NCBI GenBank assembly: GCA_964588415.1
Contig: CAZPPK010000002.1
Coordinates: 1-54,277, forward strand
DNA length: 54,277 nucleotides
Direction of reading: 5' to 3'
Source: Sulfidibacterium sp964588415
GTDB lineage: Bacteria; Bacteroidota; Bacteroidia; Bacteroidales; F082
Both the position numbers and the translations under genes were made by a program. Shown piece by piece: positions 53,244 to 54,277 of this stretch. The notes under the pieces are model-generated. The model ran no database searches, was not told the origin of the DNA, and saw nothing but the letters and a program-made list of their open reading frames with translations. Position 1 is the stretch's first letter; each line of letters opens with the position of its first letter.

Positions 53244-53921
53244 TTAAAAAAAATTAATGAGAAGAACTCCATTTAAAAGCATATGAAAAAGAATACTATA
53301 AACAAGGCCGTGCTTCATCCTGATATAACCAAGAAAAAGTCCTGCAATGAGTTGAGGACTTACGAGAAAAGGAAAAAATATCCATATTAAATAGATGTTT
53401 CCTCTAAAATAACCTAGATGTGCAAGTCCAAATAATATAACTGAAGCGTAAAAAAAATATTTAAATTTTGAGGAGATGAATAACTCTATCCGATCTATAC
53501 TAAAAAAATATAGTAGAGAAAATAACCCAACGAGTATAGTAAGAAAAAAAACAGAATAGTCTAAAAATACATATTTTTTTGAGATAAAAAAAGCAATTGT
53601 TGTAATTGTTGTTAAAACAATCAATCCTACAACAAATAAAATTATGTTATTCCGTTTAAACTTTAGCCAGGACCTAAAGAAAATTTCTTCAATGATAGGA
53701 ACAATGAGCCCACCCAATAAGATTAAGTTAAAATGAGATGTACTCTTCTCACCAAAATATGTATATTTTATATGAAATTTTTGTTGAATTATGAAGGCTA
53801 TTATGAAAGGTGAAATTATCGCTATGTTATAAATTAAGAACCATTTTAAAAAATAAATTAACTTTGGTTTTTGCCCAAGGCAATAAACAGGGTTCCTCAA
53901 ATAAGTTATCAAGTTTTTCAT
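53244..53921 (-). CDS. CPBP-family (Abi/CAAX) intramembrane protease
   Basis: The 225-residue protein has about seven TM helices with the CPBP glutamic-protease motifs: E78-E79xxxR83 (PIIEEIFFRSW), H168 (FGLAHLGYF) and H213xxxN217 (LFHMLLNGV). In Gram-positive bacteria such genes often accompany bacteriocin clusters for maturation or self-immunity. Here it lies between the leader-peptide gene and the adaptor/exporter, with a hairpin ahead of it. The coding sequence is very AT-rich; two sampled 60-base rows contain 23-25% G+C, well below the housekeeping genes nearby. Confidence 0.88.
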   Translation of the reverse strand: MKNLITYLRNPVYCLGQKPKLIYFLKWFLIYNIAIISPFIIAFIIQQKFHIKYTYFGEKSTSHFNLILLGGLIVPIIEEIFFRSWLKFKRNNIILFVVGLIVLTTITTIAFFISKKYVFLDYSVFFLTILVGLFSLLYFFSIDRIELFISSKFKYFFYASVILFGLAHLGYFRGNIYLIWIFFPFLVSPQLIAGLFLGYIRMKHGLVYSILFHMLLNGVLLINFF

Positions 53922-53937
53922 CTTTACGCCTATTAAA

Positions 53938-53974
53938 ATATCAAGGGCTCTAATTTTTTAGATGCCCTTGATAT
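53938..53974 (-). terminator. strong hairpin between the leader-peptide and CPBP genes
   Basis: ATATCAAGGGC (53938-53948) pairs with GCCCTTGATAT (53964-53974). After a one-base bulge, TCTAA (53949-53953) pairs with TTAGA (53958-53962) around a TTTT loop, giving 16 pairs. The minus-strand transcript continues into TATTTTAATAG after the stem, a partial U tract. It may act as a leaky terminator, letting the peptide be made in excess of the downstream genes. Confidence 0.7.
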
Positions 53975-53988
53975 ATCGTCAATTTAAT

Positions 53989-54177
53989 TTATAACAATCC
54001 AAGAAGCTCAGCAGCTTCGTCTAGGAGAGTTGCACTTTTGAAAGCACGTACTAATTCTTCACCGGCTGCTTCACCAGCTGCTTCACCATCAGAGTATGGA
54101 CTACCTGCATTTGTATTCAAAACTTCTGAATAGTTCAAGGCTGTCAGTTCCATTTTCTTTAAATCTAACTTATTCAT
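53989..54177 (-). CDS. double-glycine-type leader peptide with acidic core
   Basis: The 62-residue precursor has a leader (1-25) ending in NAG and a 37-residue core beginning SPYSDG. The leader positions read by C39 peptidases fit well: L at -15, L at -12, E at -8, V at -7, with A at -2 and G at -1 instead of GG. The core holds a GEAAGEAAGEE repeat and an amphipathic end (LLDEAAELLGLL). With eight acidic and two basic residues it is net about -6, unlike most bacteriocins. Export and cutting by the downstream ABC transporter is likely. No modification enzyme is seen before the window ends. Confidence 0.8.
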   Translation of the reverse strand: MNKLDLKKMELTALNYSEVLNTNAGSPYSDGEAAGEAAGEELVRAFKSATLLDEAAELLGLL

Positions 54178-54277
54178 AATAGAAATTTTTAATTAATTAT
54201 TAAATAAAACAAGTACATAGGGTTTAATAATGCGAATCAAGGGTTAAAAATCAGGCTAATAAAAGCAGCAGCGATCT
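54178..54277. other. right-edge upstream region of the peptide gene
   Basis: These 100 bases upstream of the peptide start are AT-rich and contain no TANNTTTG match on the minus strand. On the minus strand, a short frame from the edge ends at TGA near 54239 (about 12 residues) and could be the end of another gene, but it is too short to judge. Confidence 0.3.

Noticed and set aside
54239..54277. End of another gene at the right edge, minus strand
   Set aside because: Only about 12 codons are visible, far too few to support a gene.

Overview
The window reads as a chromosomal segment of a Bacteroidetes bacterium (Bacteroidales/Marinilabiliales-like by the look of its proteins; the rank is an inference). 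The reasons are TANNTTTG-type -7 promoter boxes, the lack of clear Shine-Dalgarno sequences, a C-terminal type IX secretion (T9SS) sorting domain, an rpsA with a long acidic N-terminus, and Bacteroidetes-like DnaN, MutL and paired rhomboid genes. One 100-N scaffold gap (13157-13256) falls inside an acyl-CoA ligase.

Layout. (1) 1-6128: an unassigned reading frame entering from the left edge, rpsA (S1), rnz, then a minus-strand trio of glycosyltransferase, MalY/PatB-type C-S lyase and a membrane-anchored SRPBCC protein. (2) 6204-14873: a plus-strand operon led by a TetR regulator: thiolase, FadB-like bifunctional enzyme, acyl-CoA dehydrogenase, alpha-methylacyl-CoA racemase, acyl-CoA ligase and hotdog thioesterase. 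The racemase points to methyl-branched acyl chains. It ends at a hairpin shared with convergent dnaN. (3) 16196-42663, all minus strand: a 26-kb exopolysaccharide locus. In transcription order it has a hybrid histidine kinase, a response regulator, a receiver-like/sugar-transferase fusion, a short TolC-like outer-membrane protein, a Wzc-like protein carrying two LysM domains, a flippase, a polymerase/ligase, a run of at least eight glycosyltransferases with clear internal duplication, an acetyltransferase, two methyltransferases, a T9SS-exported beta-helix protein, and a second kinase and response regulator. (4) 42864-49241: a membrane-anchored unknown, two rhomboid proteases, mutL, a one-TM protein and argS. 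(5) 49552-54177: a peptide-export cassette with a C39 peptidase ABC transporter, an HlyD-type adaptor, a CPBP intramembrane protease and a 62-residue leader peptide gene whose core is acidic.

How the parts work together. In the polysaccharide locus the signalling genes sit directly before the initiating glycosyltransferase, which itself carries a receiver fold with Glu at the phospho-acceptor position. No Wza-type export porin is visible. Instead a short TolC-like protein lies next to the LysM-bearing Wzc homologue, which suggests a different envelope-spanning route. In the right-hand cassette the leader peptide matches double-glycine-type positions read by C39 peptidases; a hairpin separates it from the CPBP gene. 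These two regions are the best candidates for undescribed biology.

Several starts were moved to internal ATG codons because they give a proper signal peptide, a typical N-terminus or agreement with a promoter; the reasons are in the entries. No tRNA, rRNA, CRISPR array or transposase was recognised.
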